From Gonapodya prolifera JEL478 (taxonomy: Eukaryota; Monoblepharomycota; Monoblepharidomycetes; Monoblepharidales; Gonapodyaceae): a stretch of DNA of 64,000 nucleotides. Position numbers and translations under genes: made by a program. Positions 11,249 through 21,958 of the stretch are shown here, one piece after another (position 1 is the first letter of the stretch; every line of letters starts with the position of its first letter). The notes under the pieces are model-generated. The model did not search any database and was not told the origin of the DNA. It saw nothing but the letters and a program-made list of their open reading frames with translations. The stretch lies in the NCBI GenBank assembly GCA_001574975.1, contig KQ965736.1, positions 127,725-191,724 on the forward strand, in the 5' to 3' direction.

Positions 11249-12497
11249 ATGATAGAAGGAGGAACGTACTTGATCGAGGGAGATGCTAGCATCAGTGCCA
11301 CGCCTCCTTTGAGTGCCAGGATGGACAACGGACTAACCAGCGCGACCTCCGAGTTCCTTGAAACCGAGGCTTCCTCAAGTTCTCCACAGATCGATCCGAT
11401 GTACGCTTGCCCCGTCATTGCTGAAAAATACGCACCATTGGACATGGAAGAGATGAAAAGGAAGAGGGACGTCAGCGCTCGGTAGGTCCTCCTTGGCCTT
11501 AAAGTCGCTGTACATCAAGCAAAGCATGAACGACTCCTCTCCGATCTCTCATCACTCCACAGTGAAACGTCCAGACTGCATCGCGCTTTACTGGGAAGCC
11601 AGAGCGAAGTTGCCGACGTCATGCGCGGCGTGAGAATCCAGGCTAAACGACACGAAGAACAGCTGGAATACTTGCGCAGGTGAGTGCGCGTTTTGGCTAG
11701 AATGTTAACTTTCATAGCTATTCAAAATATGGCAATTTTGCCATTTTTTTTTCAGCGACCGTGCCCGCCTCGACCGCGAACTCCTCAAGCGCGGGATCAA
11801 ACCCCCTTCGGAGACCGATCCCGTTCACCACTACGCGAGCATGAGGGCCGGCGCCGACTACACGTACCCTTCTTCTTTTGCTCTTCGGAAGCTGGAGGGG
11901 GACATTGATCGGCCGACAGAGCTTGCTGGTCCAAGAGTGCACGACCTGTCATCCCGCGAGCCTTCCCCAAGATCCGAGGAGCCCTTTGTCCGTGCACAGC
12001 ATTCGTCAACCCATCGTCCCGGAGCGCCATTTCCGCTGCTGGAGGAAGCTGCTCCCGATGTGGGACCCGCGACGGCCTCTCGCGCTACTTCCCACCACGT
12101 CCGGGACAACACGGACGCCACCGAAGTCGCGTCCTTGACAAAACCTGGCCCGGAGATCGTGATCCACGGCAGAACAGGCGAGACCGTGATCGGCTTCCAA
12201 ACCGGCAAGATCGACTCCGTGCTACGTTCAGCCTCGGAAAGGCACACGGCGCGGCTCGACCCTGAGGTGCAGCGCGAGCTGGCGTACGCGGCGTACGGGG
12301 CCGACGTGTTCCTGGTGCGGCCACCGAAAGTCACGAAGCCGGTGATGTCGGAGAGGCAGAAGATGTACTACGCGGCGTATGGCGTGGACGGAAGGCCGGT
12401 CGAGATCAGGCCCAGGGAGAAGAAAAAGGCGGTCGAGGTGGATCAGCAGGCGTTGCGGTATGCGGCGTATGGCGTGGATGGGCGGAGGGTGGGGTGA
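11249..12497 (+). CDS. Unknown protein with three C-terminal AAYG repeats
   Basis: Three exons join cleanly. The ATG at 11249 (MIEGGTYLIEG) runs to DVSA; after an intron, RETSRLHRALLGSQSEVAD to QLEYLR; after a second intron, SDRARLDRELLKRGIKPP to the TGA at 12495-12497. The middle part is charged and helical, probably a short coiled coil. The C-terminus has three copies of a motif, spaced about 30 residues apart: LAYAAYGADVFLV, MYYAAYGVDGRPVE and LRYAAYGVDGRRVG. Ahead of them lies PGPEIVIHGRTGETVIGF. I do not recognise the family. The repeat may be a short beta-hairpin or a peptide-binding motif. Because flagellar genes lie within 3 kb, a flagellar role is conceivable but unsupported. Confidence 0.6.
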
Positions 12498-12725
12498 GGA
12501 GTGCGGAGGAGTGGCGTGGGCTTTGTGAGTGGGGCGTGGGTTTGGGGCGAGAGGTGCAATCTTTTTGAACACGACATGGATTTATCAAGAGGAACGAGCG
12601 TTGTTGTAGTCTTGGAGAGTCATTAAAATAATATTAAATAATGCATTTCGCTTCTCCCCTTGCGCCTCCTGCGAGGGAGTCATCGAAAAACGATCGAGAT
12701 AATAGAGTTCCGCTTCACCCCATCG

Positions 12726-14099
12726 TCAACCGCTCCGTTCCGCAGAACCTTCGCCAACGGGTTTCCGATCTTGTTCCCCTTCTTTCCGCGAGTCAATGAC
12801 GAGGGTGACTGGCCCGTCGTTGACGATTTCAACGCTCATCTTGTGGAAAGGAAGCAAGAGCCGGTTTCAGTAGAGAACCACGGATTGCTCAAAGAGTCCC
12901 CCCTTTCCGAGGTATCCGCCTCCGGCGGACAGCCTCGGTCAGTGGTTCGCACTTCGCCTTGATAAACGCTCCACGAGGACTCTCCCGCTTCGCGAGGTAT
13001 TTGCCTCGCACCGGTAGACTATACGCTTCAGTCCTCGACCAATACACGCTCCGCGTGGGACCCTTCTCCTCCGGCGGGAATATGCGCTTCGCGCTGCGCT
13101 GAATAGCCGCTCTGCGGCATGTAATCGGCCTCGGGCGGACAGCCTCGGTCAGCGCGTAACGGCGCTTTGGCCTCGTTACCCGACTCCACTTCACTCGGCT
13201 TCGCCTCTTTCGTTCCGTCCCGTCACCCCCACCCGCCATTCACTCACTCACCATGGCCCCAAACACGCCATCCTTGATCTTCTCCGGGTCGTACAGAGAC
13301 CGCAACTTTGCTAAAAACGTCTCGTAAAACTCGCGGGCCTGCGCCGTCTTCATGGCGCGACTAAAGTCGGGTTTCGTGCCTTTGTTCAGCCGCGCGTGAA
13401 GCGTGAATTGGCTGACTGCGGTGGGTGGGAAGCGTGGGTGGGGTGGGTTCTGTCGGTCAGAGCTCTCGCGATCGCGTCAAGGCCTCGACCTCGCTCTCCG
13501 AGATGCATACACACTCCGCTAGAACATGCGCTTTGCGCAGGATATCTCGCCGGACGTCTCGCTTCGCTCGACCGCCTCGATCAGTGCCAACACACTCAGG
13601 CCTCGGGCTCGCTCCGCTCGCGAGACGCCTCGGTCAGCACTTCGCGCTTAGGCCTCCACTCTGCTCCTTCCTTCGGCCTACAGCCTCCGTCGCTCGACCA
13701 CCCCCCCGCCTGAACTCACCACAGAGCACTTCCCCCCCAATGTCGCGAACACCCTTTGCCCAGGCTTTCTCGCCATCGGGCCACATGCGGATATCGAGCA
13801 ACTTTTTAGCCCTGTCGCCGGGTTTGCACGAATTAGTGTTTCGGTCTTTCGTGCCAGCCTCGTCAAGTGCGGATCCACATCGAACCTCACAACACGTCCG
13901 CATCGGCCTTCTCCTGATCATCCTGGGCGATTCCGACGAGCACGCAGATTCCCCTGCCGATTGAGGACACGGTCTCGCCGTCGACTGCCCGCGGCGGGTG
14001 TTTCAGCCATCAGCCACGCGACGCGCAAAAACACCGGTCTATTCCGCGTGACTCACCGGTGACAGATGCCCGCGATACGCGCTGCAGCACCAATCGCAT
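12726..14099 (-). CDS. DTD1: D-aminoacyl-tRNA deacylase (DTD1)
   Basis: Begins MRLVLQRVSRASVT at 14099. Exons follow: VDGETVSSIGRGICVLVG, then KKLLDIRMWPDGEKAWAKG, then VSQFTLHARLNKGTKPDFS to DPEKIKDGVFGAM, and last MSVEIVNDGPVTLVID to the TGA at 12726-12728. The SQFTL and NDGPVT signatures are the two active-site motifs that form the chiral-proofreading pocket of the DTD homodimer. The enzyme removes D-amino acids (and glycine) mischarged on tRNA. Two introns are unusually long for this window: about 300 bases (near 13418-13719) and about 410 bases (near 12843-13252). Both are packed with GC-rich repeats annotated separately. Confidence 0.92.
12860..13250. repeat. GC-rich interspersed repeat inside the last DTD1 intron
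   Basis: The segment is built from short elements such as GGACAGCCTCGGTCAG (near 12927 and 13137), CTTCGCGAGG, GCTCCGCGTG and GCTTTGGCCTCG. Many are near-palindromic of the type cgCTTCGcg or gCTCCGcg. It lies inside an intron of DTD1 and encodes nothing recognisable. The same elements recur at 13480-13690, 14735-14880 and 30610-30710. Confidence 0.7.
13480..13690. repeat. GC-rich interspersed repeat inside another DTD1 intron
   Basis: Contains CCTCGATCAG, GCTCGCTCCGCTCGCGAG and GCCTCGGTCAGCACTTCGCG followed by CTTAGGCCTC. It shares CCTCGGTCAGC and the TTAGGCCTC tail with copies at 12860-13250 and 30610-30710. Confidence 0.7.
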
Positions 14100-14218
14100 C
14101 GCAAAAGATGGAATCGCTTGCTTGATTTGTGGAAATAAAATCAGTTCTGCTGTGGTGACCAAAGCAACGTCCCATCCTCCCGATCCGATCATTCCAGCGT
14201 CCTCCCCTCGCACCCGCC

Positions 14219-15765
14219 ATGCCATCCGCCGCACCCCCCGCCCCCTCGCGCGCAGGATCGCGGTCATCCGTCGTCAACGTGCTGCTGCTCAAGTCACCGG
14301 TGCGTACTCCCTACTCCCTACTCTTACTCCCGCGATTCGTACAGCAACGATCCAACCACACCCCGCACACAGGTCGGCGCAGCAAGACCATCCACCTACA
14401 AACTCCCCTCCCAGGAGAACCCTTCCCACGTATATGGCATCAGAGTCGAGAAGCCTGTGGTGCGTGGTTTGCTCGCGCTTCTCGCTTGCGTGGGCGAGAA
14501 TATCTCGACTGACGCATGTGCTTGTGCTTGTACTTGCACAATAGGATGAAAATGCAGCGACCGTGCTGAGGCACTGGGAAGTCAACAAGCAGGTGCGTGG
14601 TTGGTTGTGCAAGAGTCGGTGATGACACCTCGCCACTCATGCAACATTGCCCATCCCCGATCTAGTCGAAAGCCCACGTGCATGGATTTGACTAGTGAGT
14701 CTTGGGGGTGGGGGTGGCTGAGGTCTGGAGTGCAAAGCACGGAAGACGGAGATCCGAGGCCTACGAGGACACGAGCGCAGCGAGTGTGTCCGCCGGAAGC
14801 GAATGGTCCGCGAAGCGAAATAGTCATCGCGGAACGAATTTCTCCGCCGTGAGGAGAATCATCCATGCGGAGCGTTTTATTGTCACAAGATCTGGAGTGC
14901 AACTCCACAGGCGCGGGGCGCTGACTCAGGCTGCTCCATTGCCCAGTCTCAGTTCATGTGAAACAGAGAGCTCATTCACAACTCTTCTTTTCGCACGTCT
15001 ATCCACGTTCCTCCTCTCCTCACCGAACTCTACTTTTGCACGCCGTTCCTACGGTCCACCACACCGCTCACCTTGCAGCGTCTCCATGAACCGCGCCTCG
15101 GCCAAAGCCGGTCTCACAACCGCCAAAGACGTGCGCGACTTCCAAAAAGAGCACCCTATCCGTCTCAAAGCGCGCTCCTCATCCTCAGGCGGGGCCGGCA
15201 GCGCCTGTGGGGGCGGTGCCGAGAGCGAGAGCTTTTACCACAACTCACCCCTCGCCGCTCAGCCGGGGGTGCAAAAAAAGTCCCGCACCCCGCTGCCCTC
15301 AGACGTGCACCCGAACCACACCTACGGGAAACCCGTGAGGCCGTCGACGCCCGTGGCGCAGCTCATGATTGATAGGACCACGACGGACGCCAGGGAGGGC
15401 GAGAGGAAGAAGCAGGAGCAGAGGGAGAGGGAGAAGAGGGAGAAAGCCAAGCAGAAGAAGATTACGGCGGCCGGGTTGGTTGCGGCCAGGAAGCCCGCGG
15501 TGCAAAAGTCGGAAATTGATCCAAAGGTACGCTGCAGCTGCGAGCACGATGCACGCGAATGCGTGCTTGTCTGATGCTCATCATTTTCTCTTATTTCCAC
15601 CCCTCTCTTTTGCAGAACCTCTGGCGCATCTCCCGCTTCACAAAAGCCGACCACAAGGTGGACGACGTGTGGGTGGAACCGCCGCGGACCACGGGACCCG
15701 ACATCAAAATCCCCTTCGAGGTGCCCGTGCACATGCCGACAAAGAATGCCGTTGGGGCTCACTAA
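14219..15765 (+). CDS. CFAP77: Cilia- and flagella-associated protein 77
   Basis: Six exons: MPSAAPPAPSRAGSR to VVNVLLLKSP; PSTYKLPSQENPSHVYGIRV; DENAATVLRHWEVNKQ; SKAHVHGFD; YVSMNRASAKAGLTTAKDV to EIDPK; NLWRISRFTKADHK to the TAA at 15763-15765. The hallmarks match animal CFAP77: NPSHVYGI (compare FTYGL), a HWxxxKQ segment, the MNRxxxKAGLxTA block, TYGKPVRPSTPVAQLM, and a Lys/Glu-rich helix before the C-terminus. CFAP77 is a microtubule-associated protein of the axonemal doublet B-tubule. Its presence implies a flagellated life stage. It is divergent from DTD1, with 119 bases between start codons. The fourth intron (about 14696-15082) carries the GC-rich repeat. Confidence 0.87.
14735..14880. 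repeat. GC-rich interspersed repeat in a CFAP77 intron
   Basis: Contains CCGAGGCCTACGAGG, AGCGCAGCGAGTGTGTCCG, GTCCGCGAAGCGAAATAG and GCGGAACGAATTTCTCCGCC. These are reverse-complement versions of the GGCCTCGG, CGCTTCGCG and GGCGGACA elements seen in the DTD1 introns. Confidence 0.55.
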
Positions 15766-15848
15766 ATTGATACGCTTATATGCTTCACGGACGAAGACTT
15801 GAGGTCACTTATTGTAAATAGGATGTGTACATTATTGGTACAGGTACA

Positions 15849-16712
15849 TTATACGTGATTGGTGACGGGTTCCACCTCGAACGCGAGGCCCAACTCATGC
15901 GCGAAATCGAAACTGTAAAAGTCGTCCTGGTTCGTGTTGTCCAGCTCAAGGTTGTAGAACGTCATTTCGGGGTCGTCGAAGTGGGGGCCGGCATGCCATG
16001 TTCCTGCAACAAGACGACGATGGAGTGTTTCGAATTCCTAGCCAGCACGCAAAAGCTATCATAAGCCACAAACCTTCGTTCAATTTAATCCCGGCCTCTT
16101 TGGGAATGTAGAACACTTTGAACGTCTCAAGGTCGGGTCGGGCTGACGGATCCATATCCTTTCCCTGCGCGACGCCCATGTACCAGCCCGTCCCCTGTGT
16201 AACGCGATATGAAATGAGCTCCAAGCTCGTTACTCGCTCTCACCCAACCCAAACAGTTGTCGGCACCACTCAAAAACCCACCGTCACACTCCCCAGACAC
16301 TGCGTCACCTTGATGTGCCGCGCGATGCTCTGGATCCTTAACCCCCGTTTCGGAAGGTGCATCAAGTACAAGCGCGGAGTGCCCGCGGTGAGATTGAGAC
16401 GGGCCGGTGGCGGAGGAGGCGTGGGGGTGGGCGTGAGCGAGCTATGGTCGGATTCTGGCGGTGGCATGAAATGGGTGAGGTTGACATCGACAGGCCGCTC
16501 ATCCCACCTCACCTCGGAACATGACCTCGCCGTAGGGCGCGAAGCCTTCTCTGCTCGTGGAAAAAACAGGTTTGGGAAGACACCTCGAGTTCCGGATTCG
16601 CGGGCATTGCTCACCGAGTTAGAATCTGGGGAGCCCATCGTCAGCGATTGGAGTGATGCGGGTGGGAAAACGCTCTCTTTACCTCTGCTTTTACGTGGCG
16701 GATTTCGACCAT
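15849..16712 (-). CDS. Plant-type ureidoglycolate-hydrolase-like cupin, with an 11-base microexon
   Basis: Five exons on the minus strand: MVEIRHVKAE; an 11-base exon at 16615-16625; REGFAPYGEVMFR; ESDHSSLTPTPTP to HIKVTQCLGSVT; then GTGWYMGVAQGKDMDP to KEAGIKLNEG and TWHAGPHFDDPEMTFYNLEL to the TAA at 15849-15851. All junctions keep frame. The microexon supplies residues I-L-T, giving VKAEILTREGFAPYGEV, as the family expects. The features PRLYLMHL, TQCLGS, WYMGVA, GTWHAGP and FYNLEL(D/S)NTN match the RmlC-like cupins of plants annotated 'ureidoglycolate hydrolase' (Arabidopsis AT2G35810 type). The true substrate of that family is not firmly established. It is head-to-head with the DPY30-motif gene, 89 bases apart. 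Confidence 0.72.
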
Positions 16713-16801
16713 GGGGAATGGGGAACTGGAGTGGAACGGGTGATCGAAGAGCTGCGGCCCACCGTCCGACCATGAACCGGCGTTGTGTACCTTCGCAAAA
16801 C

Positions 16802-17373
16802 ATGACAGAGGATAAACTCGCGGCAGGTGACACAAGGCTGCAGCGTGCATGGATTTGCAAAGACTGAGCTCAACCTCCCACAGAGCAATCTTCAGCAACG
16901 CCAGGCCCACTCGCTCAACCTCCATCTATCCCCGAAGACGGAGGGCATCCTTCGTACCAACCGCCGCAACATATTCTTGAAATGAGTCCACGGGATTACT
17001 TGGATAAATATGTTATGCCTGCCCTACTCCCATCAATGGAAAAATTGCTCAAGTAAGCGAGATTCTGTTCGTCTCCCAATTTCTCCCTTCAGCCGGTCTG
17101 ACTTCTCCGTCGGGAATACATAGGAGCGTCAAGAAAAAAGAGTCCGAGTCTGCCGACGGGGCCACCACAGAATGGAGCGTCAACTTACTCGCTCAACTGT
17201 TGATGCGGAACAACGCAAAATCTCCGTCCCCCGGGCGACAAACGGGCACTTCTTCGAGCGGGCATGCACCGCAAGGCGCTTTGAAAGTGGACGGAGGTGG
17301 TGGACGGTCACGGGACACCGGAATGACCCTCTCTCGGTCCAGTTCGCACATGGTGTTGAGCCAGCATGAATGA
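16802..17373 (+). CDS. DPY30-motif protein, probably flagellar
   Basis: Three exons: MTEDKLAA (16802-16826); EQSSATPGPLAQPPSIPEDG to SMEKLLK; then SVKKKESESADGATTEWSV to the TGA at 17371-17373. The central segment SPRDYLDKYVMPALLPSMEK, continuing to TTEWSVNLLAQLLMRNN, is a DPY30 dimerisation motif (two helices with a conserved P-x-x-Y-L-x-x-x-V-x-P-x-L-L). This motif forms a helical dimer that docks on amphipathic helices, as in radial-spoke proteins, NME5, AK7 and COMPASS. The rest is low complexity and Gly/Ser-rich. The protein is longer than the histone-methylation subunit DPY30, which is almost all motif, so an axonemal role is more likely. It ends 22 bases from the RPN12 stop (convergent). 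Confidence 0.7.
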
Positions 17374-17395
17374 AACGCACACATTTTAGTTTTTT

Positions 17396-18752
17396 TTATA
17401 CAATTCGTTCGAGTTCTTTTGCATATCCAATCATCATTGTCAGAACTTGATCCCGTGGGATGTCCGTTTGCGATACGTCTCCGTGGCTGAAGTGCAGAGT
17501 GCGGGTGACTGGATCAACGTCCCATCCTCTCTGAAGACGAGAAAGAAAGGCAGTGAGCAAGCAAATCGACATAGTACGAGATAAAGGCGGGACGCACCTC
17601 TTTTGCGAAACTCAACACCTCCTCGGGTCGTTTGAAGTGCAACAACGTAGCAGCGTCAGCGAGGGGTAACGATATGTAGGCCTTTTCACTGCAGCTCGCG
17701 ATTTCGTTCCTGTTTTTACGAGTCCAAGCGTGGTTGTACCGGGTTCGGTTCGGTCTGACGGAAATCCACCAACGCACCTGATTGTATCCATCAAGATATC
17801 CATGAAAACTTTGTACTCTTCCGCCGGCACACTTTCCCTCGAATTCCATACTTTGTTGTACGAGCCTTCCATCAGGCACTGCTCCACCTGAACAGAATGC
17901 CGAATGTACACGTTGTTATTCAGAACATCCGTGTCCAGGGTCTCGAGCTCCGCATGAAATTCGGCCAGGCGGTTCTGGGCAAGGAGACGGAGGAGGTTGA
18001 GTCCCAGAAGGGGGTACAAACGCTGAGATGGGGGGAGGCGGTTGCTTTACAGCAGGGAGAGGTTAACATCATACGCGGGGAGCTAAACAAAGACTCCGGC
18101 GCGTCGCACACCTGTAGTCACGGTAGTATGTCTTCAGCTGAGAGATATATCGTTCGAACTGCGGGATGTCCTGTACTCGAATGCTGTATTGAGCACCGAC
18201 TTCGAGCACCTCCCCTGGACAAACGTATTCGAATGGTCGACGTTGAGAACCGAGCAGCTTCGGCAACCACAAAATGCTTACGGGCGAGAAGAAGCTCTTT
18301 CGGATCCGGCTGCTTGTCCCCGCCAACAAGGAATGAGAGTTCGGTGAGGGCGACCTGGGGGATCGGACGGTTGGAGGACGTTTTATTCCAGAATCCAGTC
18401 CGAAAACGACTCATTGAAAAAGGAGGAATGCGAAAGAACAAATTGCCATTGTCATCGTCTTCGGAGTCTCTGGAGTTGAACGCTAACGCAACCAAGCAGC
18501 GCCGGCCACCCGTCCGTCAAGTTTCCATCTGCATCGACGATTTTCGTTATTCACTCGTCCTGCTTCCTCTGTTTCAGGCGTCCCAACCCAGCATCACAGC
18601 CGGGCAGCAGTCCGTTTTGTGGGTTCTGAATCCATACGGACCTTGAGCTTCCCAAGTATCTGGCCGCACTTCTTCAGGTCGGGCTTCGGCGAATGGAATT
18701 CCTTCTTTAATTGCTCGAACAGAGCGGCCGTGGTTTGTAAACTCTGTGACAT
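17396..18752 (-). CDS. RPN12: 26S proteasome regulatory subunit Rpn12 (PSMD8)
   Basis: Begins MSQSLQTTAALFEQLKKEF at 18752. Exons continue VALTELSFLVGGDKQPDPKE, EVLEVGAQYSIRVQDIPQ to QLKTYYRDY, MYPLLGLNLLRLLAQNRLAE to CLMEGSYNKVW and VFMDILMDTIR, NEIASCSEKAYISLPLADA, and GWDVDPVTRTLHFSHGD to KELERIV at the TAA (17396-17398). The match to PSMD8 is continuous, including the 'QYLMEGSYNKV' signature and the PCI-type winged helix near the C-terminus. Rpn12 is a lid subunit whose incorporation completes lid assembly. Five introns of 55-100 bases. Length is about 270 residues, normal for the family. Confidence 0.95.
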
Positions 18753-19054
18753 TGCGATGGGAGGTTGAGACTTCAGTTTGGCTCGAACTAACTATCAACC
18801 AATGTTCACAACTCGTCAAATGTAACTAATGAACTCAAGAAAAGGGGGAGGTTGGGGCTCAAAACATATCAATGAATGTTCACAACGTGGTCAAGTGTAA
18901 CTACGATTACTATAAAACAAGATTTGGGACTAAACCCCTGTGGTGACCACTACAAACCATACGCAGCGAGCCGAACAGCCAATGCTGAGGCAAGACCCAT
19001 GGAGTACGGCCAGCGCTTTCCAAACCTGGACACAATTGGTCAAATATTCAAATG

Positions 19055-21549
19055 TCAGTCTCTCACTTCCCATCCCCTCTGCTCCCGCGCAACGTACCCG
19101 TCCAATGCAGACACGACAACCTCCAAGATCGGCCTTACTTCCGCAACAGCCTTCCGTGTCGCATAGATGTCGAGCACTTGATTGGCAAGGTACGACGTGA
19201 GATATCCAGATGTGGGAAATCCTTGAATCGGAAAGCAAGATCAAATAGTTATCGGGTGACATTATTCGCACGAAGACGCTCCTCACCAAGGTCGACCCAG
19301 CCAAAGTTCATTGCCTTGCAGGCTTCAACGCAAATCAGTCTGGTTAGCGAAGCATTTGAGGAATCTGTGAGAGCTAAACCAAGTGGTGCATCAAGCAATT
19401 GTCCTCACACTAATTCAATACCCTCAAGAGCATTTTTGAGTCGCTCTTCCTCGTTATTTGCTTTAAGAAGACTTGCACCAACCATGACGTGCCAGACCAA
19501 ACGACCTGATATGGAAAGGCCAGCGTAATCGTACAAATATTGGCGGGTCGGTTTAATGTTGGCAAGAGGGTATTGTTCGCTTGACTGCATCTGCACCAGC
19601 TGCCCTTCAACAGTGGCAAGCAGACCATTGTCAAGAAAGATTGTGGGACCTGTCGGAAGAGGGGTCATCGGAGGAAAAAGGTCCGAGTGGGCTGTGGTTG
19701 AGTGGATATCGCACCACGTGTGGTAGAGAGAGGAATGGTTTGACGTGTCCTCCACCAAAAGACCACTCGGAGTCTCACTTTCTCGTAACCTGTAAAGCTC
19801 CTTCCAGGCGAGCTCCCGTGGCAGGGATCGAGAACCAACTACCGCATCGTACCACACGAGGCCGTAGTTCTCAGGCATCCCAGAGCTCTCAAGAGCGCCA
19901 ATCTTCCCCACAACTGCGCGGTATCGTGGAGGTTTATCGATAAACACTGAGGGCATCCAAATCCTGTCGCTGACAGCGAGGCGCAACTTCTCCGCCGGGT
20001 ATCGTTCCATCATCCAAGGTATTTGCAAACCGGCGGACCAAAACATGTCCAACTTCCACAGGGAAATAAAAGTCCGCCTACGTTCTTCCGCTTGGACCCA
20101 TCCAGGAGATCCGTACTCGTGCGATTCGTTCGGGGGATCTTCGTGAAGGCCCAGATGGCGCGCCATTCCTATCGCTGCACCAAGGAATGCCTCACCACTC
20201 TGCGACGTTGAGCGCGTTGAGATCCCGAGCACATAGAAGAGCAGACCCCAGACGTTCTCGATCACGGGTCGCTCGAGTACATCCAAAAGCATAGTTCGAG
20301 CGCGAGAGAGGAACGTTTCGGAAGTCAGATGGGGGTAAGCGGCAGCCTTGTCCGGGTGAGCTGAGCTGTGATATGTCCATGTCACAGCGAATATTGTGCT
20401 CATGAGAAAGCTGTTGTTGGCGTAGTACGACAATGTTCGTGTGGAAAAGGTCGCTGGGTGAATGCAGGGCAGGTAATGTCCGATAAAGTGGAAAAAGATG
20501 GGCAACATCGTAGGGAGAAGCTCTAATGGGAAAACATCCTGGTGGATGCTGCTGGTCTCCACGGGCGATGGAGCCGGTGGTGAAACACGGAGAGACATGG
20601 TCCTTGTGGGTGCATGGTCCCCAAGGGTCATGCCACCGATAAGTCCACTTTTCATAGGTGGAGAAGAAGGCTGTGACATGTGGTGGAGCATGGAATGAAG
20701 ACCCGTTTGATCCTTTTGGGTGTATCCTTGCAACCTCCTTTCTGAATCGTCCAGGATGAGACCAGAGAATCCCCTTCCGACCTCAGAAGGCATTCTCGAG
20801 GCCGTTGCCCACTCGCTCTCTGTTCCGTCGGCGTCGTTCGTCGCATTGTCGGGGAAGACCGCGTCATCCGTCATGGCGTCGTTCCGCGGGACGATGGTTA
20901 TTTGTCGATCTTCACCCCACGTCACAGACGGTCCGTATGGCGCAGTCTGCTCCGGACTTGGAAGGGTTGTGGCAGCATCGACTTCAGTGGGGGCAACCAT
21001 TCCTTCCATTTCCGCAAACCCTTCGCTCGCTAACGCAGTGATTGAAGAGGTATCCAGGCCAGCTTCGTCACACCAGAACGAGTTTTTAGAGCACTCGCGA
21101 ACTACAGATATTGCAATGGAAGCTCACCAGCGGCTGTCAATTGTGTAAGCGCCTTCACTGTTGACTCCAGTTGGAGAAGGCGAGCGTTGGTCGCCATCAA
21201 CTTCCCCGCCTGGGGGCCTCTTTTTTCCGGTCTGTGAAAAAACGTGCATGGGATTCGTAGCTCTTCGCATCGCTGGCACTTCCGTCCTGGGTGTGCGCGG
21301 TCTTGGAGACACTTTCGAAAAACAGGTGAAGAGCCAGCCCCACCAGACTCTGTTCGCAACGAGCACCACTCACTCGCACACGCCGGCTGCGGCAGTGATC
21401 ACAGCTCTGAGTCTGAAAGTGTCGTTTGGTGTTGGGAAATCGTCTCGTAGAAGAGCAAACCCTTTCCCGTGACACTCAACGGCGTTCTTCCGGACTTTCC
21501 CGACTCCTGAACGTTGGCTCGGCACGGACACGTGAGACAGAGTGTCCAT
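19055..21549 (-). CDS. Zn(II)2Cys6 fungal transcription factor
   Basis: The zinc cluster is split by an intron: QSCDHCRSRRVR, then CLQDRAHPGRKCQRCEELR to IPC, giving all six cysteines. A linker follows with LMATNARLLQLESTVKALTQ, probably a short coiled-coil dimerisation segment. The long central exon carries the fungal-specific 'middle homology' domain: PIFFHFIGHYLPCIHPATF, VWGLLFYVLGISTRSTSQSG, IGMARHLGLHED and RRRTFISLWKLDMFWSAG. The C-terminus ends VAREQRGWEVRD at 19055-19057. The first exon is uncertain. An ATG at 21549 (MDTLSHVSVPSQRSG) could splice in, but the donor is weak. It lies 410 bases downstream of the nitrate transporter on the same strand. The target is unknown. Confidence 0.85.
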
Positions 21550-21958
21550 CGCCAAGCCCTGGTCGTATTGGTGTTAGGTATGCAGGTTTCTCCACAGAAG
21601 GCCTTATCGCTCGCCGATCGCCGTGACCAAATGACCCGCTACCCTCTCTATTTTATAATTATCTCTTATCCCTCCGGCCAGTTGGACTTCTCCCACGATG
21701 TCCATTTGATTGCATTATGTAGCTCCTTGATGTGCTCGATCAATGACAACCATCGATTTCGACAAGCAACCGGATACCTCAAATTCAGTTGCAAGAAAAC
21801 GCGGAAGGTTAGCGTGGCCAATAAGGACAACTTTTCAAGGAACAATCGATTTCTCTAGACATTAACTCGTGTATTACTATTAAAGATAACCAATGACAAG
21901 TGTGTAGACGTAAAACTGTGAACGTGACAAGCGAGCGACAAACGACCATCTCTCCCGA
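21550..21958. other. Intergenic region between regulator and nitrate transporter
   Basis: About 410 bases, AT-rich compared with the flanks. It probably contains the regulator's promoter and the transporter's terminator. No coding segment recognised. Confidence 0.4.

Noticed and set aside
11841-12334. Long minus-strand ORF opposite the AAYG-repeat gene
   Set aside because: It is a shadow of the plus-strand exon; the plus strand has the repeats and clean splicing.
12889-13239. Arg-rich minus-strand ORF of 116 codons
   Set aside because: It lies within a DTD1 intron composed of GC-rich repeats; no ATG-initiated conserved protein.
14219-14299. Uroporphyrinogen-III synthase N-terminus (VVNVLLLKSP)
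   Set aside because: Later exons match CFAP77 and none match the synthase; the resemblance is limited to a few hydrophobic residues.
18876-19528. Plus-strand ORFs opposite the regulator's 3' end
   Set aside because: The minus-strand exons complete the regulator's C-terminus; the plus frames show no family motifs.
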